A stretch of DNA of 64,000 nt from Haliclystus octoradiatus (lineage: Eukaryota; Cnidaria; Staurozoa; Stauromedusae; Haliclystidae): the NCBI GenBank assembly GCA_916610825.1, contig OU744450.1:18592814-18656813 (forward strand), written 5' to 3'. Shown here one piece after another: positions 1 to 12,300 of this stretch. The notes beneath the pieces were generated by a model. It saw nothing but the letters and a program-made list of their open reading frames with translations. It did not search any database and was not told the DNA's origin. Position 1 is the stretch's first letter; each line of letters begins with the position of its first letter. Made by a program: the position numbers and the translations under genes.

Positions 1-327
1 GATAATTGACTAAAAATTGGATCAACATTAAATTCTCTCGTATAAGTGTATCAGACCCAATAAAAAAAACAGTTTGCGAGCTCTGTCTGCATTAACATAG
101 TACTGGCATCAGTCAATGTGTATTTTGTTTACTCAAAATAAATAATAAAAATAAGATAATCGAATAAATCTTGTCTGTGGATTCTACAAGATCAATAACA
201 GCAACCTCTTGAATGATAGTAAACTCAACAGAATTGTTAGTAGCTAATTAGTGTCAGATTGTTGGTCATAACTCTGATTAATTAAACAATATTTATATAT
301 TTATTTATATTAAATAATATTACTTAC

Positions 328-3300
328 CGCACTTTCAACAGCAGACCATACAAGGTGTGATTGTAATTCTTTTGAAAAAGCAATTTGTTGGTTTCTATTT
401 AAGCTGCATAATCTTGTTTGAACTGCTTCCTGAAAAAATATTCATCAAGCAAAATTTGAATGATACAATTACTAGGGTGCATGGTGTACAGTTACTAGCA
501 ATGTGTTACCCTCCTTGCTGAGTTTAATGTGGGCCCGGTTGGATTGGAAAGATCCCTTGCGAATAATAGCAAGTCATGACGTAAATACGCAGAAGGAAAA
601 GATATGTTTTGTTTAAATGCTGATAAAAATGCAGATAAAAAAGTGATTCTAATGATACTACTTTCAAACACTTTGGTGGAGAATTGGGAGAGTTATTAGC
701 GTACATACATACTCTCTAAATGGTAGTATTTGTGTGTAAATAAATTATTTATATACAGTATCTATATATTTGTGGTTTGTCCGCGACTTATGTAAGTCTC
801 ACTGGCGAAATAATACAGATAATCTGTTTTTGGGAATTATACAAACATTTGTGTTGAGATACCCCTGTACAGTAACAGGTTTGTGGTATGAAAATCATTA
901 CTTTCTGACGTTGTTTTACTCTTTGAATAACCAATTTCTTGAGCGTATGATATTCTGCTTATTCTGCTATTTTATTTTTATTTGATGGAAATAAAGTACC
1001 AAGATGTTTCCAGAGATATCTCCAGACCTATCCGTGGTTGAAATAGTAAGTTCCTTGATAGCCTTACTGCATGCTGATGATGCATCTATTTTGGCATTGA
1101 TACATTTGATTTTTTCCCCTCTGTTTTGTTCTTGATAAATGCATTAAATAGCCGAATTCTTGAATGTATGAGATGTATCAAATACAGCATTAGCCACCGG
1201 GGGCTGCCTGTCCGCACAGTACAGGTCTTGATTGGACAGTGGCGATCTACTATACTAATAATACTTTGTTCTGTAGTGCGGGCTAGCAAAGAATTGTCTG
1301 TTGTTGAATTGTATAAATCTTCCCAGGGAATAGCAGAGATATCGGCAAGAAGGGAAATAGGGTCAATATGTTTAGTTGCACGGTATATATTGTATTGCTT
1401 ATTCGATTTTGTCTTTTCACTTTACAATGTAATAATGTTTACACCATCGAGTGGTCATATTCTGCTATTGGTATTACAGCAGTGTCAGAGTGGAGGTTTG
1501 GGCAAGAAGTTATGACAACATCTAGCAAGGATTGTTATCACGTTATTGATGTCATGATCATTCATGAACTGTGATAACAGTCTCCCTGAAGGAGTTGACT
1601 GTAGTAGATTAATATTCAAATCTCTTATGATTGAGAAAGTCATACCGCTTATGCGGATCTTGCTTATTGTTTCTTTAAGCAAACTTAGAAATTGACATCC
1701 GATGAATGCTGGTGGCCGATAACAAATGTCAACTAGTGTCCTTGTCGGGGATATCAAAAGGAGCGACCCATGTTAAAGAGCATACTAAATATCATTTTCT
1801 AGCCGACAATATTCAAGTGAGGCAAGACAAGATTGTTTAGACAATCTTTTTATGTTTTAGACTTGATAAATTCAAGGACTTACATTTTTCATGTTCTAAG
1901 AGTGTAACAATTGTTAAATTATTTTGCTATTTAGTAATCTAAAAGTTTTATCACCTAAGGTATAGCACTGGACCTACACTCATTACAAGTATATTTAATA
2001 ATTATGATCAATGTATAATGCATCATTAATTTTGCAGAAGTTACATTGCACACAACCTCCCCAATTGATTATTCTTTGAGGGACAAGGGAGATGTAAACT
2101 GTTGACTATATTGAATACAAGAGATACATAGAAACACATACATATTGTAATCGATTCTTGATTTTTTTAATTCAAACTTGAAAATTTTTATTTATTTTAA
2201 TAAGCCAGTTTAAAATCTAAAATATGTAAAGTTGCATTGTAAATCCTAAAACAATTTTAAAAAGTTAACGTTGTTTTAAAAATGTGTCTTTTAACGATCG
2301 ATGATTTATAATTGTTTTCAAAACTATTAAAATGGATATATAATGCCTCAGGTCAATCATGTCACATTGTTATAAGCTTGGTTGGATCTGTGTGTCAGTA
2401 AATTTACAATCCAGATAATAAACTAAGAGCATAAAGATATTTCAAATAAATTATAGATGAAGTAATTGAATTGTGCTCTTGTAGTAGCCTTAAACTTCTA
2501 ATGACCGTACATCATGTGCAACACTTACTTTGCTACTTTGACTATTGTTCTTCAAAATAAATAATGCATCAAATATAGAAGCATTACAGGAAACATACGA
2601 TATTTCATCTGGACCAAGAAGTACGTCCTAAAGCATAAACATAAACAGATAAAATGTGCATCCAAATTTCTCCTCGGCATGTTCTACATCAATAACAACA
2701 TTGGACTACTAATTGGCATGCCCAGAGTCAATGACACTCACGTCTATTGAATCATTGTAAGAGGAACAAGACAAGACCAGAAAAATGAATAAGTCTAAGT
2801 GCAGCAAAAAATCCTTTATTCCTGTGCAAATTCGAACTATGAGAGGCTTAATTGCAAGAATGCCACACAAAGATTACATCTTTATGGAGCAGCTAAAACC
2901 ATGGATTTTGAAAATCTGAAAACCTTCTAAATCTAATCAAATAGGCTACTGAATTGGGCACGTTCAGTAGTTTTCGAATCTTAAGGTTTGTTTCAGTTGC
3001 TTCTCAGTAGAATAAGAGGTCAGAGAGGATTTTAGATTGAGGTGTCTGATGATGTTTTTAGTACCCAACCCCATTCTAGCTTGTTTTCAGTAGGTTTTCA
3101 GTAGCGATTCAGTATATTCAAGATTCGTAGCGTAGGAATACTAGAAATGCTACTTTTCATGAAGATTTTATGAAATGCTAGTGCTAGGATATTTGTAGCT
3201 TAAAATTTCGATGAATTCTTTCTGGGTCCTTTATACAATTGCTACTTCAGTAAGATAGCAAGGACATATATCACCTAATGGAAATAGAGATCAGATTCGA

Positions 3301-6300
3301 AAGAGCATATCAAGTCTTATCAAACTTGAAATGTGTAAAGACCAAGACATAGACACTGTGTAATTAATGTTACCATTTCTCATTACCTTAAATGGCCCCT
3401 CCAATTGATCAAGATTAATATCATTATTATCTTTGATCCCAGGCAATGGTATAAGCATTGATGCTACTTTAAGCCATGACGGTCCATTCATAAAAGAATC
3501 AGGGTCAAACAGATGTTGCAGAATGACACTGCGTTGAAGTGATTTTAAATTGTAGATATCATTAGGATTTGATACGTTGATTGATTCAAGCAAAAGCTGT
3601 TGTCTCTTTTCCAGAAGAAGATGTGATGCCTGTAATAATACAAAATAAATTAGTCAACTACATGATCATGTATAATTTCTGTCAATAGGAATATCTATTT
3701 CATTTTCACTCCCTTCATTTACTACTTTGAGTGGGCATAGAACAGAAGGATAGAAAACGGATATGGAGACCCGCTAAACGGTAAGTGCAATTCAGTGTAA
3801 TAGAGAAATATAGCTATGTTTCGAGGCTATGATCCCGTGACTGGAAATGGGTGTTTACAACCATGCGGACCGAAATTGAAGGCGGCTGTTCTATTACTTC
3901 CGCTGATATGAAATCAGTTTAATAGCAATAGCTTTTGGGTTATTGTTGAATTTTCGTTTCTTTAAGTGATTCATATGATGTTATATCATTTTATCTGAAT
4001 AGTTCATCTGTTGGATATTATTTTTGGGGAGTGTAAAATGGACTTCAAACATTCATGAAATTACAATTATATTTCGTATATACAAGACGATATTGTGAAA
4101 GATTTTAATAAGCTACGGGCTTGATATAAAGACAGAAATGAAGTAAATACATTTCTTCCTTTTTAATTTGCTTCAGAAGCAATAATCAAAATGTTCCCTA
4201 TAAACAAGCGGGTTGAAAACGCAGTTGGCAGTTGTTTTGGCGCTTTAAAGTGACTGTTGTTTTGAGTAGCAATTCATCTATGTTGGCTTTCTTATTACAA
4301 TCTTAAATTATAAAGATATGCTACAATGTGAAGTAGTATGGTACATGTTTATATATCTTTTATTAATCCTAAGTTCCAAACGTCCAATTTATGGCTTTTA
4401 TGTTACGGTTTTTAGTTTACGGCCTTGTATGTGATATCAAAGCAAAATATTTCTTTATGAAATTCACTAAAAAGTTACTTTTTCAAGATTTTTCCGAGAT
4501 CAAATACAATAAAGAATGAAACAATAAATTGAGTAACAACAGTTATTTCATGTAATAGGCCTACCAATTTTGTAAATTATTTTGTATGTAAAGAGTGTTT
4601 ATATAACGATGAATTTAAGAAGGATTCTTATGGCAGAACTCTTCAAAACTACACCGCCTTATTTTGTAGTCAATTGATTCCCACTTTATTTTTCTCAAAA
4701 CTATGGCTTCAATATATTGTCGATAACCATGTCTAGCAATAAATCCAGAAAAATTTCTGTTCCGCTTAGTTAAAATAAAAGTTTTATACAAAACAAAATT
4801 ATTTTGACATTGTTTGTGGTTGCGTCCTTGGTATTTTATAGACAGATTCAAATGTAAAACCCAATTCAAGTCATGTGATTTCTTACCTATATTTGTCTAT
4901 TAGGCAATTGCCTAGCTAAATGCTACAAAGCCTCCTCTTTAATTCCTGATCAAATTCAAAATCACATTAGTGCAATGCTAGCTTATGTGTAACCATATTT
5001 TTTATGTTTATTGTGAAAACTGCTCATGTGCTAACAGTTCAGGAAGGTACAATTCCAATGGCTATGATCAATCTTTTTGTTTTGGCTATATTTGGGATAT
5101 ATACTGTAGTGTAGGTCTACATAGTACAATGATATGTGGTCAAAGAGAGGATTTCATTGGAGCATGTAGAGTACAAATCAATACAATTCCACATACTAAA
5201 CAGATTAATGACTTCGGATCACTAGATGAAAGCCTGAAAGTACCTCTGCGAATAACAGTTCAGGAGTTCATAAACGTTAAATGGCCCCAATTTTCATGAA
5301 CTGTTTATGAAAATTGTGGCCATTAGGCTACAATTTAACGTTCACAAACTGTTCATGAACTCCTGAGTTGTTTTTCGCAGGGGTATAAAATGACACAGAT
5401 ATTATGTACAGCCTACATTTATAGGTCTCTACTCACAGTGTTTCCGTTTATAGTCGATTCTAAGAAGCTATCAGCAATTGCATCAGAAAATGATAAATTA
5501 TGAACCATAAATTGATGAATTTGTTGTGGATCAGAAAATAACGTTGAAAATGAAATATCTAAAATGGAAACATGAAATAGTAGCCTAATTTTTAGAAAGT
5601 TAAAAGACGTAACTGATAGTTAATATTGACAATTCTTCAGAAATTGTTGGTTCTACGACATCTAATTGGTTTATTCGTACAATGTGACGCATGTGATCGT
5701 GACAAACCTGTTTCACGTGACAAATCCCGGGTAAATAAATTAACCAACATGAATTAATAAAATTAACCCACCTTTCGAAAAATTATGTGAAAGATTATGC
5801 AAACAACCTAACATGAGTGGTATTTTATAAGTTAGAAAATATAATAGAAGCAGCTATTTTAATGCAGCTTCCTCAAAGTTTAGAAGATTCACAAGTTCAT
5901 AATCAATCAACCGATTAACTGATGAATCTGACCCATCACTATTTAAGTCCATTAATAATAGGTCTCCTACAATACATTATATTTAGTAATACAGTCAAAC
6001 TTGCTTAATCTCCCCCTCTGGTACGGATGAAAAGTGGGATATTAAGTGAGGTAGGATATTAAGCAAGGTAGGAATATGAGAGTTTGTATGGAGAATGGAA
6101 AATAGAAATCAGTTTTATGTGGGCATATGTTATAAAAAACAATCTTTTTCAAAGGAAAGACACAAAAACAGATTAATGGTCACATATTTCAATAAAGCAA
6201 CACGAAAAGTTGAGGATAAAAATAAAATATTTGGATTATTAAAAGTTGTGATTGTGGAATGAAAAATAAATTGGCAGATTTCTTGGGGGAAAAAATTCCC

Positions 6301-9300
6301 TCATATTTTATAACTTGGATGAACATTTTTCAAACACTTCCTTCTGTTGAATAGTTTTTAAATTTAATTCTTTCACGTAAGAGTATACTTCAAAGGTGAT
6401 GATGAAGCAAATGACAATGCCAAGATTACTATTTGAGTTATTGCAAAAAATGTGCTCTAAGAAGAAATTTTATGCTGCTCAAATGTTGCCCTGTGGTAAC
6501 ACCAGGGAAATCAAAAAATGTTGCCACACCAATATGTCCGATAAAATTGATAATATTTACACTTATGTTGGAGCTGCAGCAAATTATGACCTCATCGACA
6601 TGTTCCAGCGTTAACGTTGAGGGGTAATGAGACATGAACCATTAGGATTATTTGACTCTGATATTCTACAGTCAATATCGCTTCGTGCAGACCGAAACTT
6701 AGTACAGTTTAACCCGTAAATAGCAGCTAGAATGATGAAATATAGGATGTAGCTAAAGGTAATCTGAAAGTTAAAAAGAAGAATAACAGGTGACTTACTA
6801 TGGATTAGTCTATTGTGTTCTGGTAATACTAATGGATCGTCGACAAATATTTTATAGTCTTTTTGTAAATGTTCTATATCACTAAATCCTTCAAATGGTG
6901 AACCATCAGCTATTTCAGCAATGCCATTGACAAATGTAAGGATGCTAAAATAAGATAATAGATAATATGATTTTATACATCTATGCGGCTATCAGGCTGC
7001 ATTAATAAAACATCATCTTTTATATTACACCTACAAAATAAAATCAATCAATATTATAAGATCAAATTATCTATTTTCCTAATACCAATAGCAGAGTTGT
7101 TGGCTGGGTAGATTCCCTTCTGAAATTCAAAATATCTCCTTTCAAACCTGAACCTAATCGGAAAATGAGGTGTTGGCATGTTATGTAATTAGTCAAAATC
7201 TTTGGCAATTACATAGTTTCCATAAATGAAAATGCACTTTTCTGCATTTTAATGTCTCTGGTTTGCTGTCCTGTTGTTTCGCTTTGCAAGGAGGGCTTGA
7301 CTGGCCTGTGTATTGATTTTCTCTGCAGACTACTGTATTCAAACCATATTATAATTTTGTTTGCATTCATCATTTTACCACAGACCAGGTAGGCTAGTTT
7401 TTTTTCGCCGGGGGGGTTGGTAAGTTAGTTAGTGTATTTATTTGTTTGAGTGTGTGTGTGATGCCCTTTCTGGGGCCAACCAACATTGTTCCTGCCTGGG
7501 ATTGAATCCAAGATCCTGCGGGCCAAGGTCTAACACCCTACACTACATTAGGCCTCAAAACACACTAATAAGTATGAGCCCATCAACAGAAAAATTACTA
7601 AACAAATTGGAGAACGCAACTCTTATTTCTTCCCAATTTTGTAGGTTTTTCTTCAAGTTAGCATGAATTTTAACAAGTATTACCTAGCATTATGAAATGT
7701 AGGATAGCCATTTTTGTCTGTGTGATAATCAGCAATTGGGCAGAAAGATTGTAACAGTGGTATGACACCAGCAGAAGGCATCGCTTTGGCAGCAAAATAT
7801 TCTACAAAAAAGATGACAGAAATAAATCATCTAATAATATGATGTCTTTATATTCCTGTCATTCTAGAAATTCTTGTCATAGGCTGACCTGTCAATTAGG
7901 CCTACTGCAAATAAGTGAGTTTACTATATAACTATCAGTGTTTTGGTGGGTTTTCCGCCACTCATAAAATCCGTATTCGATAAAGTTGATATTTCACACA
8001 TAAAAATATGATATTTTAAAAACGTAAAATTATTCTAGAAATTCTTGTCATAGACTGACCTGTCAATTACTGCAAGTAAGTGATTTTACTATAGAACTAT
8101 CAGTGTTTTGGTGGGTATTTCGCCACTCATAAAAGCCGTATTTGATAAAGTCGATATTTCACACTTAAAAATATGATATTTTAAAAACATAAAAATAACA
8201 CTTTTCAACCAATCACAGAGCGTTTTGCATTTCCATTACCAAAGAAACTCCCGCTTTCGAAAGTAAAAGGAACACCACGTTTACAAGGTTTTGAATCAAT
8301 TCGATACATACATTCGATTGAATACATTCGAATTCGATGAATAGAGAATCATTGAACTTGCGGAAATATAGTTCTTGTGTTAATCTTGATTGCGTTTTAA
8401 ATTCTTATTGTGTGTTAATAACTGCTTTACTAATACTGTTGTACTAACTGTTAATAATTGTTGCACTCTCAAGTAAATTCTTTATATAATAAATTGAATA
8501 ATTCATAGTCGTTTGGAGATATGAATTTATATTAGTGTTTTGGTGGCTGCTGCAATTTACAGGAAATGATTTTGGTGACATTACATCAAATCAAGCCAAG
8601 AAGAACTTCAAGTATGATGATTGATGATGGTAGTATTCAGTGATAAGATACTGGGTAACAACGTTCCCGTTTTCTTTATATTACCAGGTTATTTTACTGA
8701 TTTATTTTGTCTTTTTATTTTTTTTTGTATTTTGGTATACTGATATCATCACTTAGATAATTTCCAAGTAAAAGAATGACTCTTATTTACGGTCAGCATC
8801 AAGTTTACAGTCAACATCGATTAAATCAGGGCATATTAAAATGTTTTATAGATCACACTGCCCTCATTAATTAGTAACGCATTTGTACTTATTATAATTT
8901 AACAAATAGAAAGTTATAAATTAGTAGATAAACAAATATAATCCCTACTTCTCAAATGGGGATATCATCACTGCTAATATAGCCTACTGTATTATTTTTA
9001 TGAAGGATTGTAATTACCTTCATGTTTCTTGTGTGGCACTCTATGTAATCGAATTCCCATCAAAACCAAAAATAGAACCAACGGAATGAGGATCTCCAGT
9101 GCCAATAAGAACTGGAAATTAAAGAACATAGATCGTTCAATCTGTTATTTAGAGGCATTTGCACTGCAGCAAATTAAACATAGTTTCAGTCAATTAACTC
9201 ATACAGTTTTGAGCATGGGCAAATCAATGCAGTCACATTAAAGCAGCACAGCCATAATGCCTACTGAAATTCAAGTGGTCGAGATAATTTCTTGGGGTAG

Positions 9301-12300
9301 TCTCGGCCCACTCACAATTTGGGCACCATGCTAATTTGCATTAGCTATGGTGTGAAGCACTGCGAGCCTAACAGTTTCTTTTCTTTACAGCGTCATTCAG
9401 AGGTCCTTTGATGAAATCAGCTACATAATACAGCTTCAAGCATTAACCGGGGAATTAGCTCAGATGGCAGAGCAGCTGAACTTCAGATCAGATCATATCT
9501 GATCGACTGTGGTTCAAATCCCCCTAAGGTCAACTCAGCCTTGACTTTATCTAAAACATCAAATGAGTACCATCTGAGGATAGCGTTGCGCATTAACAAT
9601 TGAGACCTATCTGCCATGAAATCTGTTGAAATTGATCTGCAGTGTCGCAGCTGAGATTAATAAAGAGCGTTTAAAGTCATTGCTCTCAGCGAAAACAGCC
9701 ACTCTTCTAGAAACAGAGGAATGGTACGGGTGCCTTCGGTAGGGCGACATTGTCTACATTATTTACTTTACTTTTATAAAGCAATCTAGATGAACATATA
9801 AAATTGTCCTATATTATTTCTATTTCTATTATTTATTTTCTTTTTCTATTTATATGGTAGCCTGCAAGGTTTCAATTTGCTAATTGTTCATATGAGTACA
9901 AAGCAAAAATGTCCATCACTTCATGAACTGTTTGCTGAACACTTTATGGACAATCTGAAAAATGTCACTTTCATGAAGTCATGAACTGTAATAAAGCAAG
10001 TTTTAGCGCTTTATAAATTGTATATTATTATTATTATTATTAACTAACACAATGAGCCGAATTTCTCTGTGGGCATATGCAAGCCAGAAGCTGGTTCGGC
10101 ATATACATAGTATAGCTGCAATATATCCCATATTCTGATTTAAAAAGTGTCTTCAATGGCAGATCATTTAAGTCTCACGGCTTTGCCGTGAGTCTCACGC
10201 TTTTACACTAATTCTCCCGGTCTCACGGTTCCTCTCACTTTATCACGGCAAAATCCAATCTTGAGAAAATGTCCCTACTTTCTGTGTAGGCTATAAACTC
10301 TTTGATAATCTAATTAATGTTCAACATTTTAATTTATACTCTGTCGGATTATTCTAGTTGTTGTTTCTGAACTGCTTTTATGTTTTCAAGTGTCAACATT
10401 ATTATAATGATGTCTTAAATTTTCGTTTCAAGCCATTCTGAATCCATGATGAAATGCATGCCCCCAAACTCCCTAGAATTGGGCCATCCCTTCGGGCGGA
10501 CTCTATATTTTATCCCCAAAATACGGAATTTCAAAAATGTCACTACTTTTTCAAATCTCAAGTTGGAAGGTCTGCAATGGTATCCATGCCAGAGGACCTA
10601 CGAACTGTTTCATTCAGACATTCCTAAGTCTCAATTTAAGAACATCTGGGGCCCAAGGGGCTAAGCGAAGCTTCAAAAAATCGAGAAGCGATTAAACCAC
10701 GTAGCGATCGTAGCGATCCCACGTAGCGATCCGCGCGTCCCACGAACAAACCGAAAACGCCATCCTGTAGAAGAGGTTGAGGGCATCTACAGGACTTTTT
10801 TTCGAATCCCTACCTGGTAAAATGGATTTTTAATTAATATTTCAAAACTCTCAAAATCACAAACTTTTTCAACAGCTATTCGCGCGGCCGCCAATATCAA
10901 TACAACAAAAGGCCCTTTCAAGTGTTAACACTATGGTCCGTGACGCACGAGAGCAGTCGACCGCGAAGCCACTGATCACATCCTTTCATCGTCATGGCAA
11001 CCGCCACGTGGGAAGCTCTCATAGGAAAGGGAGAGTGACGCGCTTTGCAAACAGGCTCGGTCCAGTTCCCGCTACGATTTAAAGCCTGTAAAGACTGCAT
11101 GGGGCCAGTGGAGAGACCAAGGCAGTGGAAGGACGTTGCAACAGGACCTTGACACCACTGTCGACATGTTGCCAAACGTGACCAGTTGCTAAATATTAGG
11201 GGTCCTCCTGGCCCCTTCCGAGGGGCCAAGGAGGGCAGGCAGGGGAGTATAGAAAGTGTGATTTAAAGTGTCCTGATCGCCACCGCAGAGAATGCCAGCC
11301 AGTCTCTGAGATCAGCAGGGAGGGACGCCAACTACTATTTTTTCGTCATCACTATCAACACCGGGGAGCCGGTCAATGCAAGGAGGGTGCGGACTGCGCA
11401 GCAGTACAGGGCAGAGCCATCTATTTACAAGAGTTGGGACATGCTTTCATGTGCCATCTTTGTTCTTTCGGAAACAGGTTCTCAATCATTTCAAGTGAAA
11501 TGCGCGATAAATACAATACAATATGGCTGAAAAAACACACAACATTCTCCTGCACATGTGCACTGTTAAAAACGTGCTCGGGTCCAGGCAAAAAGATACT
11601 AAATGGCATAAGTGTCCCAACTCTTGTAAATAGATGGCTCTGGTACGGGGGACTCGCAACTCGCAGTGTACATGATAAACTCAGCTATATACTAATTGAT
11701 TTACGTTATCTTACTAGTCATCTTCTACATGTAGGCCTAGGTGAGCTTGCAAAACTCAACAATACAGATATTAAGATGAACTTGACACTGGTCAGACATT
11801 AAGACTAAAACACCAGCTGCCAGTTGTACTAACAGGTACTCAAAAGACAGTAATCAATAAATTTAAATCTTAAATTAACAAATATTCAACTTTATCATGC
11901 TCGCATGAAAATAGCATCATTATTTCATATTTGAGTTGCCTTGACGCCAGTTTCCGAATCGTGAACGATGCCATGACTCAAAACAACACCATATTGTTGT
12001 GAGGATCAATGAGTTAAAGGTCCTGCAAAGCTGGTAAAACACCATTCAAAAACACCGCATGCGAAAAATAGATATCATACAGACGAAGAAAATGTCTCAT
12101 CATAGTGTGTTAATTAATCGAAGGTCCCTCAAGCTTCTTGTTGCATGCTATAATTCACACCTGGCGGTTCCCTCATCTCAAAAACAATGGCATAAAAAAA
12201 GAAACAGGTCAAATTGAAATAATCTCTTTTTTGTTCGTATCAAAGGATTAAATACATGTACCTCTTATAATTTTATTTCTATTTTAAGACTTGCTATAGT

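Noticed and set aside
1126-1515. A 129-codon plus-strand frame
   Set aside because: It is the antisense of a LINE endonuclease fragment on the minus strand, which has recognisable motifs.
9451-9525. A possible functional tRNA gene
   Set aside because: A and B boxes are present, but there is no acceptor-stem pairing or anticodon arm, and the sequence continues into a SINE body.
10918-11229. A 103-codon minus-strand frame with many Trp, Cys and Arg residues
   Set aside because: No family, no splice context and no ribosome-initiation support. The open frame follows from high G+C content, so it is described only as part of the GC-rich island.
11434-11802. A 122-codon plus-strand frame
   Set aside because: It reads across the hAT-like MITE and its flank. 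The first two thirds are MITE sequence.
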